Assembly: GCA_050948665.1 (NCBI GenBank)
Contig: JBMNEH010000001.1
Span: 1,612,001 to 1,676,000 of the forward strand
DNA: 64,000 nt
Reading direction: 5' to 3'
DNA from: JBMNEH01 sp050948665
GTDB lineage: Bacteria; Bacillota; Clostridia; Christensenellales; UMGS416
Both the position numbers and the translations under genes were made by a program. A model generated the notes under the pieces. The model saw only the letters and a program-made list of their open reading frames with translations. It was not told where the DNA came from and searched no databases. Positions 24,388 through 33,729 of the stretch are shown one piece after another (the first letter of the stretch is position 1; every line of letters starts with the position of its first letter).

Positions 24388-26763
24388 TTATATGCCGGTA
24401 TTCTCCGTTCGCAGAATGATCTCATCCTGCAATTTCCGTTCCAAGTTCTCAAAGTAGTCGGAATACCCTGCGACCCGCACGATTAATCCCGGATGGGCTT
24501 CCGGATGCACCTGCGCATCACGAAGAGTTTCAGCACCCACTACATTAAACTGGATATGATGCCCGCCCAAAGAAAAGTACGTGCGGATCAATGCCATCAG
24601 CGAATGAATACCCGACTCATCCCGAAGCAACGCAGGTGTAAATTTCATATTGAGTAATGTGCCTCCGGTCAGCCGATGGGGCATTTTTGACGCCGAAAGT
24701 ATCACGCCGGTAGGCCCGTTGCGATCCGTGCCCTGTACGGGAGAAATCCCCTCGGATAACGGCATCCCGGCCAGCCTTCCCTCGGGAAGAGCACCGGTAA
24801 CCGAGCCAAAGTAAACATGACAAGTAGTGGGCAACATGTCAATATAATACTGACCTCCCCGAAGATTCGACCTCCCTTCCACAGCATCCCGGTAGATATG
24901 GAAGAGCCGCAACATCAGGGAATCAGCGATTCGGTCGTCATTACCGTAACGAGGCGTACCGCGAAGCAACCTCGCTCGCAGTACTTCATTTCCGGAAAAG
25001 TTCTCATCCAAAACTTTGACCATCTCCGGAAGAGTCAACAATTTTTCGTCGAACACATACTTCTTTAACGCTGAGAAGGAGTCTGTAAGGGTACCGATGC
25101 CCACACCTTGGATATAGCTTGTGTTGTAGCGAGCACCGCCGCAGTGGTAATCCTTTCCCTTTTGTATGCAATCTGCAGTAAGGGAGGACAGGAAAGGCGC
25201 CGGCAGCAACCTGCCATAAATCTCCTCCACCGCATTGTTCCCCTTTACTTTGATATCTACAAAGTATTCTACCTGCTTTTCAAAGGCCGCCAGTAGTTCT
25301 TCAAAGCTATCCGGGACGCCTGTTTTTAACCCAAGCTGGTCGCCTGTACGAGGGTCAATACCATTATGCAGAGTAAGTTCAAGTATCTTTGGCAGGTTAA
25401 AGTATCCGGTAAGAATATAGGCCTCTTTTCCGAAAGCCCCTGCTTCTACACAGCCCGATGTTCCTCCGTCATGGGCATCCTCAGCCAGCTTTCCCTGCCT
25501 TATCAATTCCTCCGCCACCATATCCGCATTAAATACGGAGGGTTGCCCCCAACCTTTGCGAATTACCTGGCAGGCCGCCCGCAGAAAACCGTCAGAGTTT
25601 TCCCGGGAAAGCTGCACATTACTGGAGGGCTGCAGGAGTTTCATGCGGTCGATCGTCTCGAGCAACATATAGGACACCGGGTTCACACCGTCGCTCCCGT
25701 CGGATTTTTTTCCTCCGATGTTGATATTACAGAAGTCGGTATAGGTACCACTCTCGTTTAGTGTTACACCCACCTTAGGAGGCGCCGGTTGGTTATTAAA
25801 CTTCACCCAGAAGCAGCCCAGCAATTCCATGCACTTCTCGCGGGTAATCGTGCCCTCTGAAAGCTGCTTTTCATAAATGGGCCACAGGTGCTGGTCAAGC
25901 CTGCCGGGAGAATAGGAGTCCCAAGTGTTCAGTTCCGTAATCACTCCAAGGTGACAAAACCAATACCCCTGCAGCGCTTCCCATATTGTTTCAGCCGGAT
26001 ACCAGGGCGCTCTGGCACAGACCATTGAAATATGCAGCAGCTCTTCTTTCCGTTGGGTATCGGTCTCCGTCTCAGCCATGGAGGCAGCGAGTATACTGTA
26101 TCGCTCTGCCAAGCGGCGAACAGCTGCCATGGACAGTATCATCGCCTCCAGCTGCGGAAGGCGTCCGTCGTCCGGTGCCAGCTCCTGGATCCTTTTCTCC
26201 GCCTGTGCGGTCAACCCCGATAAGCCCAGAAGATAAATCTTATTATCCGCCACAGTATGGCCTGGAGCACGTTGTTCCATAAACTCTGTAAAAATACCTG
26301 CGTCATATGCTGCTTTCCATTTCGGTGTCATAGCATCCAACAAGTGTTTACGGGTGCACCGGTTCTGCCAGTATGGCATGATCTCATTTTCCTGTTTATG
26401 CATCGCTTCCGGGTCAACCTTGAAGAACACCTTTTCCCGGTCATTCATATTGCGAAAATCATCCGGTGTATGGCAACATATTTCCGGATAGGTAGGCGTA
26501 GCAGCCGGTGCCGGCCCCCTCTCACCCACAATCAGCTCTCCGGGTAAAATGGATATGGCTTTATGCTCCATGATGTAGGCAAAAACATGGGCACGCAGCA
26601 ACGGGCCACTATATTGTCCCTCATACAGACGATATGCCCGGGTCACTAACTCTGCCCGTTCCATCGACAGTCTGGGCACCGCTGCAAGGGAGGCTGCCCG
26701 TAATGCCTCCACCCGGGAAGAAAGCTTCATATCATAAGGTATGTATCCAGGGTCCAATCTCAT
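24388..26763 (-). CDS. Glycyl radical enzyme, HypD-like (4-hydroxyproline dehydratase type)
   Basis: 791 aa, the usual size for the family. It has the active-site Cys loop GGTSGCVEAGAFGKEAY (about residue 433) with the Glu two residues on, as in dehydratase-type members. The C-terminal glycyl radical loop is RVAGYSDYF (about 765). The stretch GGARYNTSYIQGVGIGTLTDS resembles trans-4-hydroxy-L-proline dehydratase (HypD). It would make pyrroline-5-carboxylate from hydroxyproline, though other diol or amine-type substrates cannot be excluded. No GRE-activating radical SAM enzyme and no proline dehydrogenase-type gene is adjacent. Confidence 0.8.
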   Translation of the reverse strand: MRLDPGYIPYDMKLSSRVEALRAASLAAVPRLSMERAELVTRAYRLYEGQYSGPLLRAHVFAYIMEHKAISILPGELIVGERGPAPAATPTYPEICCHTPDDFRNMNDREKVFFKVDPEAMHKQENEIMPYWQNRCTRKHLLDAMTPKWKAAYDAGIFTEFMEQRAPGHTVADNKIYLLGLSGLTAQAEKRIQELAPDDGRLPQLEAMILSMAAVRRLAERYSILAASMAETETDTQRKEELLHISMVCARAPWYPAETIWEALQGYWFCHLGVITELNTWDSYSPGRLDQHLWPIYEKQLSEGTITREKCMELLGCFWVKFNNQPAPPKVGVTLNESGTYTDFCNINIGGKKSDGSDGVNPVSYMLLETIDRMKLLQPSSNVQLSRENSDGFLRAACQVIRKGWGQPSVFNADMVAEELIRQGKLAEDAHDGGTSGCVEAGAFGKEAYILTGYFNLPKILELTLHNGIDPRTGDQLGLKTGVPDSFEELLAAFEKQVEYFVDIKVKGNNAVEEIYGRLLPAPFLSSLTADCIQKGKDYHCGGARYNTSYIQGVGIGTLTDSFSALKKYVFDEKLLTLPEMVKVLDENFSGNEVLRARLLRGTPRYGNDDRIADSLMLRLFHIYRDAVEGRSNLRGGQYYIDMLPTTCHVYFGSVTGALPEGRLAGMPLSEGISPVQGTDRNGPTGVILSASKMPHRLTGGTLLNMKFTPALLRDESGIHSLMALIRTYFSLGGHHIQFNVVGAETLRDAQVHPEAHPGLIVRVAGYSDYFENLERKLQDEIILRTENTGI

Positions 26764-26988
26764 CGCACCTGCCTCCGTATCCTATTATAAAACAAAACCT
26801 CGATATTTTCAACGGGAGCTTCCGGTACCACTGCCCGGAATCATGCAGTTATATTGTATGCCTTTTAGGGGTGCCGCTTATATAGAAACAGCTATACTTG
26901 GGATACTTGTGGCGCAATTGGATAAACCCGGAAGTTGCGCTGCACACCGAACGAGCTACCCACGAAACGCATCCAACCGGATCCAGCC

Positions 26989-27017
26989 TTGTCATTTAAA
27001 TAGAATCCGTGTATAAT
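26989..27017 (+). promoter_or_regulatory. Promoter of CPBP protease gene
   Basis: TTGTCA (26989-26994), 17 bp, TATAAT (27012-27017). Confidence 0.75.
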
Positions 27018-27037
27018 TTCCGTGATGGAGGGTTCGT

Positions 27038-27958
27038 ATGAAGAAATTTTGGAAATCCGTACTCTACGCTGCCGGCTTTTTCGGGCTTTATCTCGGTACA
27101 CAGTTTTTGGTCGTATTTGCCTATGCTTTTTCCCTGGGCATTCAGGCGGGTATCTCCATTGGAACATCCAACGTTATTCCTGACTTTGAGGTGATGTTCG
27201 CCCAAATCACAGAACAACTGCTGGGCGCCTCAACCATGTTGTCCTCTCTCTCGGGTATCCTTTTGTTGGCAATCCTTTTCATCCTTTTCCTCGCTAGAAA
27301 AAAGTCTCCTTTCCGTGAGATGGGCTTTCGTCCGGTTTCCCCAATCTGCCTGCTTCCGTTGCTGCTGTTGGGCGCCTGTGCCAATATTGTACTGGTTTAT
27401 CTGTTAAATCTCCTTCCGGAGTCTTTGTTGATGGATTATATGGATTCCGCGGAGCTATTGAGCAGAGGCTCTCCTTTCTGGTCGATTCTGGCTACCGTTG
27501 TGGTGGCCCCGCTTGTAGAAGAGATCATCTTCCGTGGTTTGATGTTTTCCCGCTTGCGCCGGGGGATGCCCGTATTTTGGGCGGCTGCTGCCGTATCTGT
27601 CTTTTTTGCGTTGATGCACGGTCATATGCTCTGGATCTCGTATGCTTTCATTCTGGGCATTCTATTAATTTACACCGCCTGGAAGTTCAACAGTACATGG
27701 GCAAGCTTGGCTATCCACTTCGCATTCAATGGGGCGAATATTGTATTGGGTTACATGACTCTCGACGATACTATGTCGCTGGTATTGCTAATAGCCGCAG
27801 GAGCGGGATTAATCGCCTCTTTTGTGTGGCTTGTTCTGCAACCCGGTCCCGCGAAGCCCATCGCGCCACCAGCTATGCCCCCTCTGCAGGCTGAATCCGC
27901 ACCAGCAAAATGCTCTTCCGTTCCCACACAAGAAGACTCGTCCTGCGATGGGATATAA
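27038..27958 (+). CDS. CPBP-family intramembrane metalloprotease
   Basis: 306 aa, GGAGGGTTCGT start region. Eight or so transmembrane helices. The abortive-infection/CAAX-protease motifs are present: EEIIFRG (about 168), FFALMHGH (about 191) and HFAFNGAN (about 227), which hold the catalytic Glu and metal-binding His. Bacterial members cleave prenylated or other membrane proteins or give bacteriocin self-immunity; the substrate is unknown. The last 40 residues are Pro/Ala-rich and soluble. Monocistronic, ended by a hairpin at 28019. Confidence 0.85.
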   Translation: MKKFWKSVLYAAGFFGLYLGTQFLVVFAYAFSLGIQAGISIGTSNVIPDFEVMFAQITEQLLGASTMLSSLSGILLLAILFILFLARKKSPFREMGFRPVSPICLLPLLLLGACANIVLVYLLNLLPESLLMDYMDSAELLSRGSPFWSILATVVVAPLVEEIIFRGLMFSRLRRGMPVFWAAAAVSVFFALMHGHMLWISYAFILGILLIYTAWKFNSTWASLAIHFAFNGANIVLGYMTLDDTMSLVLLIAAGAGLIASFVWLVLQPGPAKPIAPPAMPPLQAESAPAKCSSVPTQEDSSCDGI

Positions 27959-28018
27959 CCGCCACAACCTTAAGGCAACATACGCAGCCGGTGATTTCTC
28001 CTGTTCTATAGCAAAAAT

Positions 28019-28044
28019 GCGTCCTGACGGACGCGCCTTTTTTT
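28019..28044 (+). terminator. Terminator after CPBP protease gene
   Basis: GCGTCC-tgac-GGACGC followed by a run of seven T. Confidence 0.85.
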
Positions 28045-28161
28045 ATATGACCGTAACCGGAAATTATATGTATTCACCGTATACAAAGCTACAAGCCAAT
28101 ATCCATACAAGAGAATGAATCGGTGCACGATATAGTTGTTTTCGGTTGTTTGTGAAATCCA

Positions 28162-29343
28162 TTATACGCCGGCCGCTGCCTTAACAGCCTCCAGTCTGGA
28201 TAACTCTTCCCAAGGGAATTGCACATCCTCCCGGCCGAAGTGCCCGTAGGCGGCTGTTTTTTGATAGATTGGTCTGCGCAACCGCAGATCCCTGATAATA
28301 GAAGCAGGCTGAAGATCAAATACCTCGTCTATAATTTTATACAGCAGGGTTTTATCAACCGAGGCGGTGCCGAAATCCTCTATATAAATCGACACGGGAC
28401 GCGCCACACCAATGGCATATGCCACCTGGATCTCACATTTGCGCACCAACCCCGCCGCTACCAAATGCTTTGCCACCCAGCGGACAGCATATGCCGCAGA
28501 CCGGTCAACCTTGGTGGGATCCTTCCCCGAAAAGGCTCCGCCGCCATGTCTTGCATATCCGCCATAGGTATCCACTATAATTTTTCTTCCGGTCAAGCCG
28601 GAATCCCCCATCGGTCCGCCGATCACAAAGCGCCCTGTTTCATTGACCAAGATTCTCATTTCCGGCAGAATCATTTCCCCGGGCAGACAGGGCAGGATAA
28701 CCTTCTCGGTTATCTCACGTTTGATTTCCTCGTACTCCATTGTTTCGGCATGCTGTGCAGCTACTACAACAGATTGGATGCCAACCGGGCGGCCATTCTC
28801 GTAAACAACCGTGACCATGCTTTTCCCATCCGGACGGAGCCAAGGCAAAATCCCTTCCTTTCGTACACGAGTCAACTGACGCGCGATTTTATGGGCGTAA
28901 TAAATTGGTGCCGGCATCAGTGTCAGTGTTTCATCGCAGGCAAATCCAAACATCATGCCCTGATCACCAGCCCCGATCTCGGTTTCGTCGGATCCCTCCC
29001 GTTTCTCCAGCGCATTATCCACTCCTCTGGCGATATCCTCCGATTGTTCGTGAATGCTTGTAAGCACACCACAGGTATCGGCATCAAAGCCGTACTTTGC
29101 TCTTGTATAACCGATGTCTTTCACCGTGGAACGTATAATAGCCGGGATATCTACATAACAATGGGTAGATATCTCGCCAATTACATTTATAAGCCCGGTT
29201 GTACAGGCAGTTTCGCAGGCAACTCTGGCCATTGGATCGTTGGTCAGAATCGCATCCAGTACCGCATCGGAAATCTGATCACATACCTTGTCCGGATGTC
29301 CCTCCGTCACGGATTCAGAAGTAAAAAGCATGCGCTTGTTCAT
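28162..29343 (-). CDS. metK: S-adenosylmethionine synthetase
   Basis: 393 aa, GGAAGGAAAACTA start. It makes SAM from methionine and ATP in the cytosol. Seen: FTSESVTEGHPDKVCDQISD at the N-terminus, the ATP-binding GAGDQGMMFGFA (about 115-126) and the P-loop-like GGGAFSGKDPTKVDRSAAY (about 255-273). Full length for the family. Controlled by the SAM-I riboswitch upstream, so it is shut off when SAM is plentiful. Confidence 0.97.
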   Translation of the reverse strand: MNKRMLFTSESVTEGHPDKVCDQISDAVLDAILTNDPMARVACETACTTGLINVIGEISTHCYVDIPAIIRSTVKDIGYTRAKYGFDADTCGVLTSIHEQSEDIARGVDNALEKREGSDETEIGAGDQGMMFGFACDETLTLMPAPIYYAHKIARQLTRVRKEGILPWLRPDGKSMVTVVYENGRPVGIQSVVVAAQHAETMEYEEIKREITEKVILPCLPGEMILPEMRILVNETGRFVIGGPMGDSGLTGRKIIVDTYGGYARHGGGAFSGKDPTKVDRSAAYAVRWVAKHLVAAGLVRKCEIQVAYAIGVARPVSIYIEDFGTASVDKTLLYKIIDEVFDLQPASIIRDLRLRRPIYQKTAAYGHFGREDVQFPWEELSRLEAVKAAAGV

Positions 29344-29371
29344 TAGTTTTCCTTCCTTTCATGGAACAAAA

Positions 29372-29395
29372 AAGCCTTCCATAAGGAAAAGGCTT
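29372..29395 (-). terminator. Riboswitch-controlled terminator of metK
   Basis: On the minus strand AAGCC..TTCC pairs with GGAA.GGCTT, then TTTTT; it lies right after the S-box and before the metK ribosome site. Confidence 0.85.
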
Positions 29396-29402
29396 CATGC
29401 TT

Positions 29403-29502
29403 CTCCTTATCTTTCAGGATCGCTCCTGTGGGAGTTAGCACCCTGCGTATACGCGGGTTGCCGGGTTTCATAGGGCCCAGTCCCTCCACCACTCTGAATA
29501 AG
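29403..29502 (-). promoter_or_regulatory. SAM-I (S-box) riboswitch aptamer
   Basis: On the minus strand P1 is formed by CCTTAT/ATAAGG. Canonical S-box segments are present: AGAGTGGTGGAGGGACTGG, CCTATGAAACCCGGCAACC, GGTGCTAACTCC, and the closing GATCCTGAAAGATAAGG. SAM binding favours the terminator that follows. Confidence 0.96.
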
Positions 29503-29550
29503 GCTGCCGGCTGACCGGCATATGGGAGCTCCAAGGCTCTTGTCCCTGTG

Positions 29551-29578
29551 ATTATAACATATTTCCGGCTACTGTCAA
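29551..29578 (-). promoter_or_regulatory. metK promoter
   Basis: On the minus strand TTGACA (29578-29573), 16 bp, TATAAT (29556-29551), about 50 bp before the S-box. Confidence 0.85.
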
Positions 29579-30066
29579 CACCAGGGAACGGTTGTACTGT
29601 TTGCCGCAAATCATTAACAGAAAACAATTCACCTACGAAGCGCTCTGAAAGCTTCCGAAAGACAATTTTAACCCGATCGACATACTATTTTTTGCTGTAT
29701 TTATATTTCAAACGCAAGTCAGATATAAGATGATTATTAATGAATTTTCAAAAGAGCTCACGAAAAAGACTATAAAGATTTGCTGCTACCGGATACTAAA
29801 AAAGATATCGGTAGGTTGAGCAGTGAAACCACATGTGCAAGTTTATAAAGGGTAAGGCGGAAATTCTTCACCGTCCTGCTCTGATGAAAAGATACTAAAC
29901 ACGCGCGATCATTCACGGTTCTTCGGACTTTTTAAGTTATTCCGATTTCATATGACGATAAGCGAGCGATCCGTTTCCAAATTTATATTTACTTTTTATA
30001 AAACGATGTTATTATATGTTGTAAGGCTTCTGTAGCCCTAAATTTACAAAAACCAGGAGGGTAACT
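29579..30066. other. Gene-free interval upstream of gdh
   Basis: About 490 bp between the metK promoter and the glutamate dehydrogenase start. AT-rich; no open frame with a ribosome site, no tRNA and no leader motif recognised. It must hold the dehydrogenase promoter, which I cannot place with confidence. Confidence 0.5.
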
Positions 30067-31353
30067 ATGTCTGAAACGGTTTACAATCCATTTGAAAGCG
30101 CTCAAAAGCAATTTGATAAAGTAGCGGATCTTCTGGAATTGGATAGCGGCACCCGTGAGTTGCTCCGCCAACCGATGCAGGAAATACATTTTACTATCCC
30201 CGTTAAAATGGATAACGGGTCAACCAAAGTATTCAAGGCTTTTCGCATAAGACATAATGACGCAAGAGGACCCGCAAAGGGAGGAATTCGCTTCCATCCT
30301 CATGAAACGGCTGACACAGTACGCGCGCTTTCCATGTGGATGACATGGAAATGCGCGGTAGTGGATATCCCCCTCGGCGGCGGAAAAGGCGGCGTAATCT
30401 GTGATCCCCACAACCTCTCAGTAGGTGAGCAGGAAAGACTGTGCCGCGGATATGTTCGTCGGATTTATACACAACTTGGTCCCAATCAGGATGTGGCTGC
30501 ACCGGATGTTATGACAAACGGTCAGCATATGCTTTGGATGCTTGATGAATTTGAAACAATCAGCAACGGTCGGTATCCCAGCATGATCACAGGAAAGCCG
30601 GTAGGAATGGGCGGTTCGCTGGGACGCAAAGAGGCTACCGGCTACGGCGTTATCTATGTGCTAAAAAACCTTCTGCATGAAATGAATATCCCGATCGAAT
30701 CCACCACGGCCAGTATACAAGGTTTCGGTAATGTGGCCGAATACGCCGCTAGGATGTTTGCACAACTGGGTGGTAAAGTGATCGCGGTATCCTGTTGGAA
30801 TCAGGCGGACGCCAAATCATACACCTTCAGAAATAAAAACGGGTGTGACATTGAGCAGTTAGCAGGCATCAAGGATTCCTTTGGCAGTATACACAAGGAA
30901 AAAGCAATCGCACTGGGATACGAGGTGCTTCCGGGAGATGAATGGATCAAACAGGATGTAGATATCCTTATTCCCGCAGCACTGGAAAACCAAATCACAC
31001 CCGCTGTATTCCCCGGCATATCGCCGAAAGTCAGAATCATTTGCGAAGCGGCAAACGGACCCACCACACCCGACTGTGATGCGCTTATCCGCGAACGCGG
31101 TATCATTCTTTTACCTGACTTCCTTTGCAACGCAGGCGGTGTGACCTGCAGCTATTTCGAGCAGGTACAGTGCAGTATGAACTACTTCTGGGATATTGAA
31201 GAGGTCTTCGAGAAGTTGGAATACTGTATGACCAAGGCATTTAAAGCAGTATACAAGCTTGCTGTAGAAAAGAATCTTTATATGCGTGATGCGGCATATA
31301 CGATTGCGATAAACCGGGTAGCCGAGGCGGTTAAGCAACGCGGTTGGACATAA
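30067..31353 (+). CDS. Glutamate (Glu/Leu/Phe/Val-type) dehydrogenase
   Basis: 428 aa, CAGGAGGGTAACT start. It interconverts glutamate and 2-oxoglutarate plus ammonia, linking amino-acid and carbon metabolism. Seen: the glutamate-binding ARGPAKGGIRFHP with catalytic Lys (about 75-87), DIPLGGGKGGV (about 103-113), VAAPDVMTNG with catalytic Asp, and the Rossmann motif IQGFGNVAEYAA (about 221). Length and motifs fit the NAD-type RocG/GudB group. Monocistronic with a strong terminator. Confidence 0.93.
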   Translation: MSETVYNPFESAQKQFDKVADLLELDSGTRELLRQPMQEIHFTIPVKMDNGSTKVFKAFRIRHNDARGPAKGGIRFHPHETADTVRALSMWMTWKCAVVDIPLGGGKGGVICDPHNLSVGEQERLCRGYVRRIYTQLGPNQDVAAPDVMTNGQHMLWMLDEFETISNGRYPSMITGKPVGMGGSLGRKEATGYGVIYVLKNLLHEMNIPIESTTASIQGFGNVAEYAARMFAQLGGKVIAVSCWNQADAKSYTFRNKNGCDIEQLAGIKDSFGSIHKEKAIALGYEVLPGDEWIKQDVDILIPAALENQITPAVFPGISPKVRIICEAANGPTTPDCDALIRERGIILLPDFLCNAGGVTCSYFEQVQCSMNYFWDIEEVFEKLEYCMTKAFKAVYKLAVEKNLYMRDAAYTIAINRVAEAVKQRGWT

Positions 31354-31358
31354 ACTGT

Positions 31359-31392
31359 AAAAGGAGATGGCATTATGCCATCTCCTTTTTAT
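31359..31392 (+). terminator. Terminator after glutamate dehydrogenase gene
   Basis: Perfect stem AAAAGGAGATGGCA/TGCCATCTCCTTTT with TTA loop, then TTTAT. Confidence 0.9.
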
Positions 31393-31566
31393 ATCCTGCT
31401 AGTATTATTGAGATAATTTTCGACATAAACACATCTTACGATAAGAAAAAACTCCACACGGCCTCCGCAATAACAGCGGGTGCTGTTTTTAAGTAATACA
31501 AAATCCTAATGATATGACGACGCCTTTTTATGTAATCTTTCTTTTTACTGCCTCAAAAGCCGTTGC

Positions 31567-31818
31567 TTATCCCTGCAGACCCCGGGACTGACGGTCCATA
31601 TCCTCTACCACAATATCAAAAATCTCTCCGAGGGAGGCACAGTATTCCAACACCTTCCAGGGTTGATTCGTATGATAATGGATTTTTATCAGTGTTTCAT
31701 CCCCTACCGCCAGCAGACAATCTCCCTCAAATAGCGTATTGATAGCATCGGTTATTTTTTCTTCGTCCAAGTTCGTCCCTTCAATCAAAAGCTGCGTGTC
31801 ATAACGATATTCCAACAT
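31567..31818 (-). CDS. Stand-alone FakA/YloV C-terminal-like domain
   Basis: 83 aa. ATG 31818 (MLEYRYDTQLLIEG) was chosen for its GAAGGAAGG site. The sequence runs YDTQLLIEGTNLDEEKITDAI then IKIHYHTNQPWKVLEYCASLGEIFDIVVEDMDRQ. This matches the end of the DegV-partner fatty-acid kinase FakA/YloV, where the same His-Thr-Asn motif occurs, but without its kinase (DAK2) domain. It may be a regulatory or binding module; its function alone is unknown. Single gene. Confidence 0.65.
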   Translation of the reverse strand: MLEYRYDTQLLIEGTNLDEEKITDAINTLFEGDCLLAVGDETLIKIHYHTNQPWKVLEYCASLGEIFDIVVEDMDRQSRGLQG

Positions 31819-32112
31819 TGTATAATCCTTCCTTCTATTGATATACCGGGGCAGCATGATTTTGCAAAGTCCCTCTTGACCGTGCCTTTCTCTGTAATCT
31901 GCGGGAAACGTACCAACAGTGCACGGTTCTGTTGAAGGACATAATGCAATGCTGTTCCATGTCCCACGTTCCCCTTGGAGCGATTATACCATGCTGCTCC
32001 CTCCCATTACAAGAACAGAGCATCTGGTTACAATCGGACGATAAACCGGGTTATGTGCTTTATCACGAGGACTGTTCTTCCGTTGCAGTAATATTGAAGT
32101 TCTGCCTCCGAA

Positions 32113-32442
32113 TCAGAACATTTCCCGCGCAAGACAGCTCCAAACCTTCGAAAACTGCCCGTCTACATCACTCCTGTGACCGGTACCGTCAGCATAACGG
32201 ATCTCCAGTTTCCAGCCCCTGTTATTTCCGTATTTTGTCAATATCGGTCGTTTCGCTTCGGAAATTATTTCTATCAAGGGAACAAGCACCCTTGCCACCT
32301 CATTCCGGCTCAAATGCCGGGTCTCCATACCTTCCTGCCAACGCAACACCCTTATACCTGTGCCGTTCTCTATAAAGAGGGCTGCCGGGGCATAACGTTT
32401 CTTCCCTTCTCTCCGCTTTAATATCACACTTTTTACTTCCAT
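32113..32442 (-). CDS. Hypothetical protein
   Basis: 109 aa, preceded by GGGAGAG. Basic N-terminus, no signal peptide or membrane segment, Cys only near the end. The last half (RGWKLEIRYADGTGHRSD) has a beta-hairpin look. Divergent from the DUF1934 gene, sharing the region 32443-32590. I do not recognise the family. Coding status is supported by its start and composition only. The gap 31819-32112 holds nothing evident. Confidence 0.5.
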   Translation of the reverse strand: MEVKSVILKRREGKKRYAPAALFIENGTGIRVLRWQEGMETRHLSRNEVARVLVPLIEIISEAKRPILTKYGNNRGWKLEIRYADGTGHRSDVDGQFSKVWSCLAREMF

Positions 32443-32534
32443 TATAGCTCTCCCATCGCTCTGTCAACTTCACTATATCACTGTAGCTGTCCCTACTATG
32501 GGACAGTTGCTCGCAAGGTGAAAAAAGCCACTGC

Positions 32535-32563
32535 TTGCCATAAATGTCGAATTGACTTATAAT
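32535..32563 (+). promoter_or_regulatory. Promoter of the DUF1934-glnS-gltX cluster
   Basis: TTGCCA (32535-32540), 17 bp, TATAAT (32558-32563). Confidence 0.75.
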
Positions 32564-32590
32564 ACTACGGGTATACGGGAGGAGAATGCC

Positions 32591-33025
32591 ATGCTGGAAA
32601 GTCCTTTCACACAAACTATCGTGTTGCATATACACAGCCGTCAGGAAACCGATGGCGAAGTGCGTGAAACAGATATCACTTCCCGCGCCAGATATACCGA
32701 ACAAAAAGGCGCTTTCGTACTGGAATATGACGAGCCGCGTGAGGATGGTTCTTTCTCCACGACCACCCTGACCGCCCGGCCGAATTCCCTTTTTCTTGCT
32801 CGTACAGGGGAGGACGGGATTCATATCATGATAGAAAAGGGGCATATGACTGCCAGCCTGTATAACACGCCTGTCGGTGAATTAACGCTGCTGGTCTATC
32901 CGCAGAAGGTGGATATGCGTCTGGCCCGAAACCGCGGAAATATGGAGTTGTCTTATGTGGTGGATTATGCGGGAGAGCGCTCAGGTAACCATGCCATCTC
33001 GGTGTCCTGGCAGGCACTCAAATGA
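32591..33025 (+). CDS. DUF1934 family beta-barrel protein
   Basis: 144 aa. ATG 32591 with GGGAGGAGAATGCC; an earlier in-frame ATG at 32552 lies on the promoter -10 and is rejected. The family (B. subtilis YwiB type, lipocalin-like barrel) shows as SRARYTEQKGAFVLEYDEP, MTASLYNTPVGELTLLVYP and MELSYVVDYAGERSGNHAISV. Function unknown; in Bacillota such genes often sit beside argS or other aminoacyl-tRNA synthetase genes. Its stop overlaps the next start (ATGA). Confidence 0.8.
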   Translation: MLESPFTQTIVLHIHSRQETDGEVRETDITSRARYTEQKGAFVLEYDEPREDGSFSTTTLTARPNSLFLARTGEDGIHIMIEKGHMTASLYNTPVGELTLLVYPQKVDMRLARNRGNMELSYVVDYAGERSGNHAISVSWQALK

Positions 33026-33729
33026 TACGGATGACAGAATGTATACGGCGGGTGAGGTTGCTGCTGCTGACGGGCCTGCCGGAGGGAATGACCTGTCAGC
33101 CGGAGGAGTTGACCCTGCTTCCCGGGAGGGATTCTGTGCCGGTTTTCCTGTCTCCCGCACCCATCGTGCTCTGCCGACCCGGTTTAACCAATGCCCGAAA
33201 AGCGGCAGCTGAATGGGCGAAGCGGCTGACTTGTACCGCAACAAGCCTCACCGCACGAAGTACACCCTCCGGACAGCTGATAATCTACCCGGGAGATTCT
33301 CTGCTGTACGGACTGTGGAAGGATTGCACAGTCCCGACCCTCCCGGAAACATTGCGCCTTAGAGAAGAGAGCGACCCGTTTTTCCCGCTCCCGTTTTTTT
33401 ACAATCGTCTCTCTTCTCTGACAGCCAACCGGGAGGACTTGCCGCTGAAACCACCGTTGGAGGAGCGAGACAAGCAGCTTCTTTGGCACCTTTTACGAAG
33501 TGAAGCCCTGCTCTCTTCCTCTCCCGCTCTTGCCGCAGGCTGGCTGAGGAATGCGGGCAGCCTAACGGAGGACTTTCTACTCGACAGGACTTCTTTGTGC
33601 CACAAGACAATCATTCTCCTGCAGGAGTCCTTGGCTCGCGCAGATAAGGCATTCTCTCTTGTGGAGCCGGTGAAAAATATGATAGAATATACAGATACTA
33701 CGTATGAGGAGTGGATCAATCATGTCTGA
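33022..33729 (+). CDS. DALR anticodon-binding-like protein upstream of glnS
   Basis: 235 aa, starting in the ATGA overlap with the DUF1934 gene. The C-terminal 100 residues (EERDKQLLWHLLRSEALLSS ... LCHKTIILLQESLARAD) look like the helical DALR anticodon-binding domain that ends arginyl-tRNA synthetases. The N-terminal part has Cys/Pro-rich patches and no HIGH or KMSKS catalytic motifs. The gene could be a degenerate ArgRS-derived RNA-binding factor; this is an inference. It overlaps glnS by 8 bp, indicating coupled translation. Confidence 0.55.
   Translation: MIRMTECIRRVRLLLLTGLPEGMTCQPEELTLLPGRDSVPVFLSPAPIVLCRPGLTNARKAAAEWAKRLTCTATSLTARSTPSGQLIIYPGDSLLYGLWKDCTVPTLPETLRLREESDPFFPLPFFYNRLSSLTANREDLPLKPPLEERDKQLLWHLLRSEALLSSSPALAAGWLRNAGSLTEDFLLDRTSLCHKTIILLQESLARADKAFSLVEPVKNMIEYTDTTYEEWINHV

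Noticed and set aside
28219..29346. 375-codon plus-strand frame
   Set aside because: Entirely antisense to metK, no start signal, Cys/His-rich antisense composition.
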